DNA of 53,816 nucleotides from Candidatus Pseudolachnospira avium (GTDB lineage: Bacteria > Bacillota > Clostridia > Lachnospirales > Lachnospiraceae). Every line of letters begins with the position of its first letter. Position 1 is the first letter of the stretch. The stretch covers positions 1 through 53,816 of the forward strand of contig CAJFTW010000045.1 of assembly GCA_904420025.1 (NCBI GenBank), read 5' to 3'. Below, one piece after another: positions 26,437 through 36,729 of the stretch. A program made the position numbers and the translations under genes. The notes beneath the pieces are model-generated. The model made no database searches and was not told the DNA's origin. It saw nothing but the letters and a program-made list of their open reading frames with translations.

Positions 26437-27969
26437 ATGGCTCTGATGAAGGTTAAAATTGATTCTGGCATGGTGGAAGGGCTTACCGGCTGGAACCAGG
26501 CAGTGGGACTGTTTCGTGGGATCCCCTACGCAAAGCCTCCGGTGGGGGAGCTGCGGTGGAAAGCGCCGCAGCCGGTAGAACCATGGGAAGATGTATATAA
26601 AGCCTACCGCTTTGGAAATATCTGCTACCAGGAGCGCCGGGCCTCCGAGGGCGGCGGAGACCTGATCGGCAATGAGTTCTACTGTGTGGACTGGCCACGC
26701 AGCGAGGACTGCCTGTACCTGAACGTGTGGACTCCCGCCAAAAGCCCAGAGGAAAAGCTGCCGGTGGGCGTATACCTCCACGGCGGCGGCTATGCCCAGG
26801 GCTATGGCCACCTCAACTGCTATGACGGGGAGGGCTTTGCCAAACGGGGCATTGTCACCGTGACCCTGAACCACCGGCTGGGCATCTTCGGCTATCTGGC
26901 CCACCCGGAGCTGACGGCGGAGGATGAGCACCACACCTCCGGCAACTACGGGGTCCTGGACATCATTGAAGCGCTGAAATGGGTGAAGCGGAACATTGCC
27001 GCCTTCGGCGGCGACCCGGACAAGATCACGGTGTTTGGCCAGTCCGGCGGCGGGGACAAAACCACCACCATGCTGGTAACCCCGCTGACCGACGGCATTG
27101 TCACCGGCGCCATCATGCAGTCCGGAGGCGGACTGAACCTGATCCGGGGCGAGGTGACCCTGGCGGATGCGGAAAAATCCGGCGCGGAGGTGATCCGGGG
27201 GATGGGCTATGCTTCCATAGCAGAAGCGCGGAAAGCCAGCCAGGAAGAGCTGCAGGAGCGGGTCCGCCAGTACGCCGGCGACAGCCCCATGGCCTCCATG
27301 CGTCTGTTCGGCCCCAACGCAGATGGGTATATCTTTCCCCGCCACTGGGGCAGGATGATCCAGGACGGGGACTTTAAGGATATTCCCACCATGATCGGCT
27401 GCACCTCCCAGGAGTTTGTCTCCGACCACTATCTGCGGGGCGAAATGCAGTTGCCCTCCCGGGAGCAGGCCCTGAAGGACGGCCAGGAGCAGGTGGGGGA
27501 CGGCGAGGCCTTCCTGAAGGCCATCCGCTATGATGACGATCCCGCCTACGCCCTGCAGATGTACGGGACCTGCGTGGGCATGACCGGATCCACCTACGCC
27601 GGGGACATTGCCTTCTGTGAGAGCCAGATTGCCAATGGCCACAAGCCTTCCTACCAATATTATCTGACCCTGGTGCCCCCTTCCGCCGATACGGCCCACC
27701 ACAGCGCCGAGCACCAGTACGTATTCCAGACCCTGACCAAGAGCAAGCGGCCCTACGCCGGCCGGGACTGGGACCTGTCCAACCAGCTGGCGGACTACTG
27801 GGCCAACTTCATTAAGACCGGCAATCCCAACGGGGAAGGGCTTCCGGAGTGGACGCCTTACACCGCCGACTGCAAACAGGCCATGGACATTGACTATGAC
27901 CTGCACATGATTGACCAGCAGACCAACGATCTGATCGACCTGATGGTGGCCAAGGACCTGGAAAAATAA
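26437..27969 (+). CDS. Type-B carboxylesterase (paralogue C)
   Basis: A 510-residue serine hydrolase, nearly the twin of paralogue A over residues 20-150 and again at the C-terminus. Seen: FRGIPYAKPPVGELRW, EDCLYLNVW, oxyanion HGGG in YLHGGGYA, nucleophile elbow GQSGGG, likely acid Glu in CTSQE and His in HSAEHQYVF. AAAGGGAGG lies 7 bases before the ATG. It is cytoplasmic by lack of a signal peptide. It starts a plus-strand run with three further hydrolase genes; the next begins 22 bases after its stop. With paralogue A it makes a long inverted repeat around the MATE and paralogue B genes. Confidence 0.94.
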   Translation: MALMKVKIDSGMVEGLTGWNQAVGLFRGIPYAKPPVGELRWKAPQPVEPWEDVYKAYRFGNICYQERRASEGGGDLIGNEFYCVDWPRSEDCLYLNVWTPAKSPEEKLPVGVYLHGGGYAQGYGHLNCYDGEGFAKRGIVTVTLNHRLGIFGYLAHPELTAEDEHHTSGNYGVLDIIEALKWVKRNIAAFGGDPDKITVFGQSGGGDKTTTMLVTPLTDGIVTGAIMQSGGGLNLIRGEVTLADAEKSGAEVIRGMGYASIAEARKASQEELQERVRQYAGDSPMASMRLFGPNADGYIFPRHWGRMIQDGDFKDIPTMIGCTSQEFVSDHYLRGEMQLPSREQALKDGQEQVGDGEAFLKAIRYDDDPAYALQMYGTCVGMTGSTYAGDIAFCESQIANGHKPSYQYYLTLVPPSADTAHHSAEHQYVFQTLTKSKRPYAGRDWDLSNQLADYWANFIKTGNPNGEGLPEWTPYTADCKQAMDIDYDLHMIDQQTNDLIDLMVAKDLEK

Positions 27970-27991
27970 GGAGACGCCACAAGGAGGATTT

Positions 27992-29287
27992 ATGAAGCAG
28001 TACTACGAATTTTACTACAACCTTTCCATTGCCTACTTTATCTCCGACTGCCGCTGCATGTTCATGGACAAAAACCGCTATGACCTTCTGTACCCGTCTG
28101 TGGCCGAGGGCCGGGATATTCTGGTCAGCCTGCCGGATTTGGAGCGGGTCTATGGCCCGTACCTGGACATTTCCCCCACAGCGGAAGGTGCCCGGGTAGA
28201 ACTGAAAGGCGAAGCGGTGGAGGTCACCGCCGGCAGCAGCCAGATCCGCAAAGGGGACCAGGTGCTGGAGATGGCTTCCCCCTGCCGCCGGGTGGACGGC
28301 GTTTTATACGTGCCGGTGGGAAGCTTTATGGAGAGGGCCTTTGACCAGTACGCCGCCTGCTCCCTGGACGCGCCCCCCATCTCCCCCAAGGATTGGAGCC
28401 AGGACAGCTTCCTCATTGCCATCTGCGACCGCTATGAATACAAGGAGGTGCCCGGCGAGTACGTGGTCCGCGCCTTCCCCCGGGAAGGCTTCCGGTTTGA
28501 CAGCAACACGCTGCTGGGCTTCAACCGGGACTTAAACGGCAAGCAGGACGGGGAGCTGTACCGGACCTACTGGTATCCGGAGGCCCGGAAGCTGATGACC
28601 TATAGCCTCTACGTTCCCACCACCTACGACCCGGCCGTGCCCTCCAAGATGGTGGTGGCCCTCCACGGCGGCGGGCTGGGGGAGCAGTCTATCTACTCCC
28701 TGTCCCAGAATAAGGTACAGTTCTGGAGCGAGCGCTTCAACTATATCTTTCTGGCGCCCAATGCCTGCGTCAAAGACAGTACCTACGGCAATATCATTGA
28801 CCCCGGCGGTCCTATGTCCTTCCGCTTGAAGCCGGATCTTTCCCAGCCGGAAAACCCTTACCACCTGAGCCAGGAGGAAATCCAGCGGCGGTACCTGGGG
28901 GAACTGGGGGTGCTGCAGGCCATTGACACGGTGTGCGGGGATTACAACATTGACACAGAGCACATTTTCCTCCAGGGCAACTCTATGGGCGGCCTGGGGA
29001 CCTTCTATCTGGGAGGCAAGTATCCGGAGCGATTCCGGGCCCTGGCCCCCTTCGGCATTGGCATCAATCCAGAGACCATCGGCCAATATCATCTGCCCAA
29101 GGATAAGCCCATCCACATGGTAGCCGGCACCGAGGACCACGGCTTTGAAAAGATCAAGGCTACCTTCCGGGCCCTGAAGGAACAGGGCTACACGGTGGAG
29201 CTGGATGTGGTAGGCGGCGGCGTCCACTTTGATTCCTGGGCCTACGTGCTGGATAGTACCTACCGGTTTTTCGAGAAGAATTCCTGA
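27992..29287 (+). CDS. Serine esterase of the PHB-depolymerase/feruloyl-esterase type with N-terminal stalk-like domain
   Basis: A 431-residue protein in two parts. Residues about 15-115 resemble the copper amine oxidase N-terminal (stalk) domain, ending in the typical VDGVLYVPVGSFMERAF signature. Residues about 185-430 are an alpha/beta hydrolase with ALHGGG, the nucleophile motif GNSMGG, a likely acid Asp in GTEDHG and a His in GGGVHFDSW near the end. No signal peptide is visible, which is odd because stalk domains usually occur in exported proteins. AAGGAGG precedes the ATG. It follows paralogue C by 22 bases. The gene pair 'type-B carboxylesterase plus this type' occurs again directly downstream. 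The substrate is unknown. Confidence 0.82.
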   Translation: MKQYYEFYYNLSIAYFISDCRCMFMDKNRYDLLYPSVAEGRDILVSLPDLERVYGPYLDISPTAEGARVELKGEAVEVTAGSSQIRKGDQVLEMASPCRRVDGVLYVPVGSFMERAFDQYAACSLDAPPISPKDWSQDSFLIAICDRYEYKEVPGEYVVRAFPREGFRFDSNTLLGFNRDLNGKQDGELYRTYWYPEARKLMTYSLYVPTTYDPAVPSKMVVALHGGGLGEQSIYSLSQNKVQFWSERFNYIFLAPNACVKDSTYGNIIDPGGPMSFRLKPDLSQPENPYHLSQEEIQRRYLGELGVLQAIDTVCGDYNIDTEHIFLQGNSMGGLGTFYLGGKYPERFRALAPFGIGINPETIGQYHLPKDKPIHMVAGTEDHGFEKIKATFRALKEQGYTVELDVVGGGVHFDSWAYVLDSTYRFFEKNS

Positions 29288-29305
29288 CATTTCATAACCA
29301 ATTCC

Positions 29306-29339
29306 GTTCCACAGGCCTTCTGTGTCCGGCCTGTGGAAC
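29306..29339 (+). other. Strong intercistronic hairpin in the esterase run
   Basis: GTTCCACAGGCC and its exact complement form a 12-bp stem with a 10-base loop, 18 bases after the stop at 29287. It is followed by GTCTTGT rather than a U run, so it would be a poor terminator; it may stabilise the upstream mRNA or reduce downstream expression. Confidence 0.6.
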
Positions 29340-29359
29340 GTCTTGTAAGGAGCAAAGCC

Positions 29360-30892
29360 ATGAACAACCATCCACTGCAGGTAACCATAGAATCCGGCAC
29401 TCTGGCCGGAAAATTTTCCGAGGACGGCCAGGTGCGCATATTCTGGGGCGTGCCCTACGCCAAGCCTCCGGTGGGGCCGCTGCGCTGGCGGGCTCCCCAG
29501 CCGGCAGAGCCCTGGGAGGGGATCCGTGACGCCCGGTACCGCGCCAACGCCAACATGCACCGGCGCCCATCCATGAAATCCTTTTACGGAAAAGAATTTG
29601 ACCAACAGGAGTACCCCCGCAGCGAGGACTGCCTGTATGTAAACATCTGGGCTCCCCGGGATACCGCCGGAGGCCCCTTCCCAGTAGCCTTGTACTTCCA
29701 CGGAGGAGACTCCCACGCCAATAAGGCCATCTTTGACGGGGAGGGCTTTGCCAAAAACGGCGTAATCATGATGACCGTGGGCTTCCGCTGCGGTGCCTTT
29801 GCCGGCCTCTGCCACCCGGAGCTTTCCCGGGAATCCCAGCAGGAAACCGGCCACTACTCTTCCGGCAACTATGGGCTTTTGGACCAGATTGCCGCGGTCC
29901 AGTGGGCCCGGCGCAACGCGGAAGCCTTTGGCGGCGATCCGGACCGGGTTTCCATCTTCGGCCAGTCCGCCGGCGGCACAGCGGTACAGCGCCTGCTCTC
30001 CACGCCCCTCTTAAAAGGGCAGCTGTTTGGCGCGGTCATGCAGAGTGCCGGCGGCCTGGATCCACGCTATATGCTGTGCGAGTCCACACTGGAGGCCAGC
30101 GAGCAGTACGGCATCCGGATGCTGAAAAAACTGGGCGTCTCCACCATAGAGGAGGCCCGGCAGCTTTCTGCGGAGACAATCCTCACCTCCCTGGCCGCCG
30201 GCCCGGAGGAAAATATGGCTTACTTCTCACCCAAGCCGGACGGCTGGAGCCTGCTGTACAGCCCGGATGAGACCGGCTACCGCGGGGCCTGGCTGGAGGA
30301 TGTCCATGTGATGGTCGGCACCACCAAGCATGAAGGCTTTGCCTACAGCTACGGCACCCCCACCGTAGAAAGCCTGCGGGAGTATGTGCAAAAAAGCTAT
30401 AAGGATACCTGGAATGCCTACTGGCAGGCGGCCCAGGTGCAAGATGACGCCACTGCCGCCATGGTGCGCCGCCAGGACAGCGGGGATTTGAAGCTGGCCA
30501 CCTGCTATTCCTGGGTACAGCGGCAAAATGAGCTGGGACGGCCGGCCCCCTTTGTCTATCTGTTCACCAAAGAGGCCCCGGGGCCAGAGGGAGCGGGAGC
30601 TTTCCACAGCGGTGAGCATGCCTACGTGTTCCAGAGCATGGACAAGGTGGCCTGGCGCCCTTATAATGAAAGCGACCACACTCTCTCCCGGATTATGAGC
30701 CAGTACTGGGCCAACTTCTTCAAAACCGGTGATCCCAATGGGGAAGGCCTTCCGGTATGGGAGCCAACGGAAAACATGAAGGCAGATCCCTGGGTCATGG
30801 AGCTGGGCCTGCGGGTAGGCATGGTACGCCCGCCGGAAACCCGCACCTCCCAGGTGCTGAAGAATCTAGCCTTAGATTTTTACCAAGACTGA
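29360..30892 (+). CDS. Type-B carboxylesterase (paralogue D)
   Basis: A 510-residue serine hydrolase, more distant from paralogues A to C. Seen: FWGVPYAKPPVGPLRW, EDCLYVNIW, an oxyanion motif reading FHGGDS where the others have HGGG, the nucleophile elbow GQSAGG, a likely acid Glu in TTKHE and His in HSGEHAYVF. The third Gly of the oxyanion motif is replaced by Asp, which may alter the ester preference. The ATG at 29360 follows AAGGAGC; an upstream start nine codons earlier has no ribosome site. No signal peptide. It sits 72 bases after the first stalk-type esterase and 10 bases before the second. Confidence 0.92.
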   Translation: MNNHPLQVTIESGTLAGKFSEDGQVRIFWGVPYAKPPVGPLRWRAPQPAEPWEGIRDARYRANANMHRRPSMKSFYGKEFDQQEYPRSEDCLYVNIWAPRDTAGGPFPVALYFHGGDSHANKAIFDGEGFAKNGVIMMTVGFRCGAFAGLCHPELSRESQQETGHYSSGNYGLLDQIAAVQWARRNAEAFGGDPDRVSIFGQSAGGTAVQRLLSTPLLKGQLFGAVMQSAGGLDPRYMLCESTLEASEQYGIRMLKKLGVSTIEEARQLSAETILTSLAAGPEENMAYFSPKPDGWSLLYSPDETGYRGAWLEDVHVMVGTTKHEGFAYSYGTPTVESLREYVQKSYKDTWNAYWQAAQVQDDATAAMVRRQDSGDLKLATCYSWVQRQNELGRPAPFVYLFTKEAPGPEGAGAFHSGEHAYVFQSMDKVAWRPYNESDHTLSRIMSQYWANFFKTGDPNGEGLPVWEPTENMKADPWVMELGLRVGMVRPPETRTSQVLKNLALDFYQD

Positions 30893-30902
30893 GAGGTGCG
30901 CC

Positions 30903-31985
30903 ATGAAACATGAAGGATACTATTTTAACCCGAATTCCGCCGGCTTCCTAGCCGGTTCCGCCTTCGCCTGCCTGGGCCATTATCAGGTGGAGCTGGAACA
31001 GCCGGTGTGGGAAGCGGCGGGGGAGCTGTTCCTCTCCGCCCCGGATTTCAAGCGCTTTCTTGCTATGCTTCCTGACGGAAACACACCTCCCGCCCTGCCT
31101 CCGGCAGAATCTTATGCCCTCTCGGCCGTCTGGGAGACGCTGGGCTGCCCGGTACGGCGGGACGGGAACCTGCTGCAGGTGCTGCTGACTCCAAAGGGGG
31201 AGTTTCCGCCGTCGGAGGCTGCGCTGCCGGCCATCGGCCAGGAAAAAGGACGCCCCGGGGACTACTTCGGCACCTACTGGCATGTACCCATGGGGCGGTT
31301 TGCCCCGTACCGGCTTTACCTGCCCCAATCCTACCAGCCCCAGGGAAAGAATCGGCTTCTGCTGTGCCTCCACGGCGGCGGCGGAAGCCCGGACTCGGTA
31401 TTTGACCGCACCCAGGGGCGGCTGAAGGATTACGCAGAGCGGGACGGCTATATCCTGGCGGCGCCGGATGGCTCCACCTTCAATTCTACCTACGGCTGTG
31501 CCATCCCGCCCAACGGCATGAAAGGCGCCCAGACAGAGATCGCCGATCCGGCCAACCCGGAAAACCTGACCCCGGAAGAGCTGCGCTCTGTACAGATGGG
31601 AGAGCTAGGGCTGGATCAGATGATGGCCCTGCTGCGCCGAGAGTACGCTCTAGATGAGGAGCACTTATACCTGATGGGCAACTCCATGGGGGGCATGGGA
31701 ACCCTGTACTACGCCTCCCGGCATCCGGGAGAATTCCGGAAAATTTCCGCCCAGGGGGCCATTCCGGACATGCGCTTTTTTGACTGCTCCGGCCTGGCCG
31801 GCCAGCCCACCCTCTTTGTGGCCGGGGAGCTGGATTCCCACGGGGTGGAACACCTGCGGGACGGCTGCCGCGTGCTGGAGCAGAAAGGCGTGCCGGTAAC
31901 CTACCGGGAGGTTCCCGGCGGCACCCACAGCTCCGCCTGGGTGGATGTCCTGGAAGAAATTTTTGACTTTTTCCTTAGAGACTAG
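30903..31985 (+). CDS. Serine esterase related to the 27992-29287 gene
   Basis: A 360-residue alpha/beta hydrolase. Residues 1-105 look like a shortened version of the N-terminal domain of the earlier esterase; residues about 115-360 hold CLHGGGG, the nucleophile motif GNSMGG, a likely acid Asp in GELDSHG and a His in GGTHSSAW. It shares the RSVQMGELGLDQM-type helix and nucleophile surroundings with its paralogue. GAGAGGTG precedes the ATG, 10 bases after the stop of carboxylesterase D, so the two are probably co-translated. No signal peptide. It ends the plus-strand esterase run; the hairpin at 32099-32148 is the first possible terminator. Confidence 0.82.
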   Translation: MKHEGYYFNPNSAGFLAGSAFACLGHYQVELEQPVWEAAGELFLSAPDFKRFLAMLPDGNTPPALPPAESYALSAVWETLGCPVRRDGNLLQVLLTPKGEFPPSEAALPAIGQEKGRPGDYFGTYWHVPMGRFAPYRLYLPQSYQPQGKNRLLLCLHGGGGSPDSVFDRTQGRLKDYAERDGYILAAPDGSTFNSTYGCAIPPNGMKGAQTEIADPANPENLTPEELRSVQMGELGLDQMMALLRREYALDEEHLYLMGNSMGGMGTLYYASRHPGEFRKISAQGAIPDMRFFDCSGLAGQPTLFVAGELDSHGVEHLRDGCRVLEQKGVPVTYREVPGGTHSSAWVDVLEEIFDFFLRD

Positions 31986-32066
31986 CCGCCCACACGATGA
32001 ATGAGAAATTTTTATTAAATTATTGTTCCGTTTTTACATTTATTCCAAATATTTCCTGTCAAACTC

Positions 32067-32095
32067 TTGTCAAAGCATTTTTTTTGGAGTATGAT
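32067..32095 (+). promoter_or_regulatory. Sigma-A promoter of hppA
   Basis: TTGTCA (32067-32072), 17-base spacer, TATGAT (32090-32095). The transcript would start near 32102, at the left arm of the leader hairpin. Confidence 0.75.
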
Positions 32096-32098
32096 CAT

Positions 32099-32158
32099 AT
32101 CACCCCTAGAGAAAGATATGAAGAAATTCATTTTTTCTGTGGGGTGATTTTTTCACAG
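32099..32158 (+). terminator. hppA leader hairpin with U run and an alternative stem
   Basis: ATCACCCC (32099-32106) pairs with GGGGTGAT (32141-32148), enclosing an ATGAA-GAAA-TTCAT stem with a GAAA loop, and is followed by six T (32148-32153). CTGTG (32137-32141) can instead pair with CACAG (32154-32158), breaking the terminator. It may end the esterase transcript or attenuate hppA. Confidence 0.6.
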
Positions 32159-32187
32159 GAATTTTTTTCTGGAAAGGACGGGAAAAT

Positions 32188-34179
<1,992 letters not shown>

Positions 34180-34203
34180 CAATTGCCGAAGGGAGGTGCC
34201 GCT

Positions 34204-34971
34204 GTGAAGAGACTGAAGGGCTTGGACCGGTATCAGAAGGTTGTTCTGCTGCTTTTGGCCATCCTGGTGCTGGTGTTTACGGTGCTCTATCCTGTCACCA
34301 TCTCCCGGGAGGGCTTTCGCTACCAGGATGCCATTCTGGTACCCCAGCCGGAGGCCGGCGGCACCGTCTACGCCGGCAAGCTTCGGGGGGAGCAGGCCCG
34401 CTTTACCGTATCCGCGGACAAGACCGTGGTGTTCCAATACGGGGAGCGGGCCTACGGCCCCTACACGGTCAGGGAGGATCCCACTGCCATCCCGGAGGGG
34501 CAGGAAGGGGATAAAGGCATGACCGGCATTGAGGTCCGCAAGGGAGAGGACATTTTCTTCCGCGGCAGCGTTCTTCAGGGGTACGGCGATTCGCACCGCA
34601 CCCTGTTCCGGGAAGACGGTAGTATCTGGATCGGCTTCACCGTAACCATGCCCGACGGAGAGGTTACGGATGCGGAGGGGAATGTGCTGGATCCCATGGA
34701 GCCCTCTGTTTCCGATATTCTGAATTTGATTGCCGGCCCGGAGCTGGCCCACAAAGGGGATTGGTTTTTCTGGTTCGGCGGCATGGTCATCTGTATTGTC
34801 AACGTGATTCTGGTTTTGTTTGCTGATGAGCTGTTCCGCTGGAACCTGGCCTTTCAAATCCGCAACCCGGAACGGGCGGAGCCCTCAGACTGGGCCATTG
34901 CCAGCCGGCAGATTTCCTGGGTGATCCTGCTGGTGGGGGCACTGGTGGTGTTTATTCTGGGGCTGCGGTGA
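34204..34971 (+). CDS. Membrane protein of unknown function
   Basis: A 255-residue protein with one membrane segment near the N-terminus (about residues 12-31), a roughly 150-residue domain rich in beta strands and charged residues, and two membrane segments near the C-terminus (about 190-210 and 232-252). I do not recognise the family. GTG at 34204 is taken as the start because GGGAGGTG lies 5 bases before it; a TTG seven codons earlier has no such site. It begins 24 bases after hppA and is surely on the same transcript, so a link to pyrophosphatase assembly or membrane energetics is possible. The 3' end is 15 bases from the convergent XRE gene with no terminator seen. Confidence 0.7.
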   Translation: MKRLKGLDRYQKVVLLLLAILVLVFTVLYPVTISREGFRYQDAILVPQPEAGGTVYAGKLRGEQARFTVSADKTVVFQYGERAYGPYTVREDPTAIPEGQEGDKGMTGIEVRKGEDIFFRGSVLQGYGDSHRTLFREDGSIWIGFTVTMPDGEVTDAEGNVLDPMEPSVSDILNLIAGPELAHKGDWFFWFGGMVICIVNVILVLFADELFRWNLAFQIRNPERAEPSDWAIASRQISWVILLVGALVVFILGLR

Positions 34972-34986
34972 AACGGATTTCCCTTT

Positions 34987-35742
34987 TTATTGGTACTTTT
35001 TTCCCACCACATAAAAAGGGATAAACAGGCCACCCAGAACAAGAGCCAGGCAGACCCACAGCTCCAACCGCCCCCAGAGCGCCTTATTGGCCCAGCACAG
35101 GACTCCCTGAAGAGGCGGATACAGAACCATGAGGGCGCAGGACCAGATCCGCCCCACCTGCACCAGATGGGGCCAGTTGGAATTGTTCAGGCGGATTCCC
35201 GGAACATTCATACGAAAAATTCCGTCATAATAGAAGCCGAGCCGGTTCTCATCGTAAAACACCGGCAGCCTGGTCTTGACCGCAAAGCAGAAATAGGCGC
35301 CAAAAATCATCCCCAAAGCCACAACCGTGAACAGCGTATTGCCGGAAAGCTGGCGGTACCAGCAAAAGGCGGTGCCGGCCATACCCAGGATCAGGGAGCA
35401 TACATACAGCAGCGGCCATCTGCTCCCGGTCTGGTAGGCCCGCTCCGCCTTTTCATCGGTAAGGTGGATGGCAGTTTTGACAATCCCCTCCACCTGCTCC
35501 GTATCCATGGACGCTTCCCCGCACACACGCTGGCACATCAGCAGCTCCGTAACCGTGACTCCCAGCAATTCCGCCAGGGGAATCAGCAGCGCGGTATCCG
35601 GAATGCTCACAGCGGTCTCCCACTTGCTGACCGCTTTATCGGACACAAAAAGCTTCTCTGCCAGTTCTCTCTGGGTATAGCCCTTTTCCCTGCGTAGCTC
35701 CGCCACAAAAGCGCCAAATTTCTTTTTATCAATTTCAAACAT
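34987..35742 (-). CDS. XRE-family regulator with C-terminal membrane domain
   Basis: A 251-residue protein. Residues about 8-62 are a Cro/CI-type HTH with the typical LRREKGYTQRELAEKLFVSD and KAVSKWE pattern. After a linker, the C-terminal half has four hydrophobic segments (about 110-130, 136-156, 194-212, 220-243). This layout, an HTH tied to a membrane domain, is common in Firmicutes, where it is thought to sense membrane stress or control a neighbour. The ATG at 35742 with GCGAGG upstream is chosen; the open frame continues further 5' but without HTH-family similarity. It follows a terminator and stands alone. Confidence 0.86.
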   Translation of the reverse strand: MFEIDKKKFGAFVAELRREKGYTQRELAEKLFVSDKAVSKWETAVSIPDTALLIPLAELLGVTVTELLMCQRVCGEASMDTEQVEGIVKTAIHLTDEKAERAYQTGSRWPLLYVCSLILGMAGTAFCWYRQLSGNTLFTVVALGMIFGAYFCFAVKTRLPVFYDENRLGFYYDGIFRMNVPGIRLNNSNWPHLVQVGRIWSCALMVLYPPLQGVLCWANKALWGRLELWVCLALVLGGLFIPFYVVGKKYQ

Positions 35743-35786
35743 GATTTTACCTCGCTTTCTGTGTCTCCATTCTACGGAACTGCACA

Positions 35787-35823
35787 GAAAAAGGCAACCG
35801 AACGGTGGTAGAGTCGGTTGCCT
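35787..35823 (-). terminator. Terminator after the gluconate operon and Uma2 remnant
   Basis: AGGCAACCGA / TCGGTTGCCT, a perfect 10-bp stem with a 12-base loop, is followed on the minus strand by TTTTTCTG. It separates the gntK-gnd-gntR run from the XRE gene. Confidence 0.85.
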
Positions 35824-35830
35824 GTGCGCT

Positions 35831-36007
35831 TTATTCAATTTGAATCTCTAAATCCCCGCCGTAGATACCAACGGGAATTTCACGGAAATATCCGGTTCCC
35901 GGCGGAGCCATCCTATACATCTCACCGTCAATCAGCTCTGCCCGCGTTCCATCTGGTAAGGCGTAAATATCATCAATCGTATAGGATTTTTCCGGTGGTA
36001 GTGCCAT
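35831..36007 (-). pseudogene. Uma2-family (DUF820) gene with internal deletion
   Basis: A 58-codon open frame. The first 36 codons read like the start of Uma2-family putative endonucleases (ALPPEKSYTIDDIYALPDG, then AELIDGEMYRMAPP), and the last 15 like their end (PVGIYGGDLEIQIE). The usual 120-130 residues between them, which hold the nuclease-like core, are missing, while the reading frame is kept. A clean in-frame internal deletion is the simplest account. The start has GGAGGGATGATCT before it. Normal family length is about 185-190 residues. It cannot be a working nuclease. It lies between gntR and the operon terminator. Confidence 0.7.
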
Positions 36008-36034
36008 AGATCATCCCTCCTATTTCGCGCCCGC

Positions 36035-36706
36035 TCACCGCATTTCCCGCCGGTTCAGCTGCAGGTGCAGGTACATGGCTTCCCAGGCCTTGCGGGGATT
36101 TTTTTCTTCTATGGCCCGGCAGATTTCCCGGTGGGTTTCCACTGTCTCCCGGCCCAGGCGCATCTCCGTCACCTCCCCGTCCAGCTCCACCGACTGGGTA
36201 ATCACCGGCAGCAGACGGCTCACTGCTCCGTTGCCGCTGAGCCGGGCAATCTCTGCGTGGAAGGCCGCGTCCGCCTGCAGATGGTTTTCCCCCCGGCCAA
36301 TCTGCCCCTCCACCTCCTGCCGCCAGCGGTTCAGCTGCCGGCAGTCCTCCGGCAGGGCCCGTTCTGCGGCCAGGGCTGCGATGGGCGGCTCCAGAATCAG
36401 CCGCAGCTCCAGCAGATCCTCCGCCAGCTTTCGCTTGTCCTGCACCAACACAAAGCCCAGGGGATCCTCCGTCACCCCCTGCTTGGGTGAGAGGAAGGTA
36501 CCGGCGCCCTGGCGCACCTCCAGAATGTTCCGGGAGGCCAGCAGCTTCACCGCCTCCCGCACCGTGCTGCGGCCCACGCCCAGCTGCTCCTCCAGCTCCT
36601 CCTCCCGAGGGATCCGATCCCCCGGGGCCAGCCGCTCCGCCACAATCCAAGCCAGCAGGGCCTCCGCCGCCTGCTCCGCCTTGTTTCCGCCTTTTCGCTC
36701 CTCCAT
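36035..36706 (-). CDS. GntR-family (FadR subfamily) regulator
   Basis: A 223-residue repressor. Residues about 8-72 form the winged helix (GDRIPREEELEEQLGVGRST, then VREAVKLLASRNIL), and the C-terminal part is the all-helical FCD ligand domain with the DAAFHAEIARLSGN stretch that carries metal- or ligand-binding residues. AGGAGGTG precedes the ATG at 36706. It is the third gene after gntK and gnd, 23 bases past gnd, so it very likely controls this operon in response to gluconate or 6-phosphogluconate; that is inference from position. A 15-bp near-palindrome at the gntK transcription start (39631-39645) is a candidate binding site. Confidence 0.9.
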   Translation of the reverse strand: MEERKGGNKAEQAAEALLAWIVAERLAPGDRIPREEELEEQLGVGRSTVREAVKLLASRNILEVRQGAGTFLSPKQGVTEDPLGFVLVQDKRKLAEDLLELRLILEPPIAALAAERALPEDCRQLNRWRQEVEGQIGRGENHLQADAAFHAEIARLSGNGAVSRLLPVITQSVELDGEVTEMRLGRETVETHREICRAIEEKNPRKAWEAMYLHLQLNRREMR

Positions 36707-36729
36707 CGGCTGCACCTCCTGCTGTCTGG

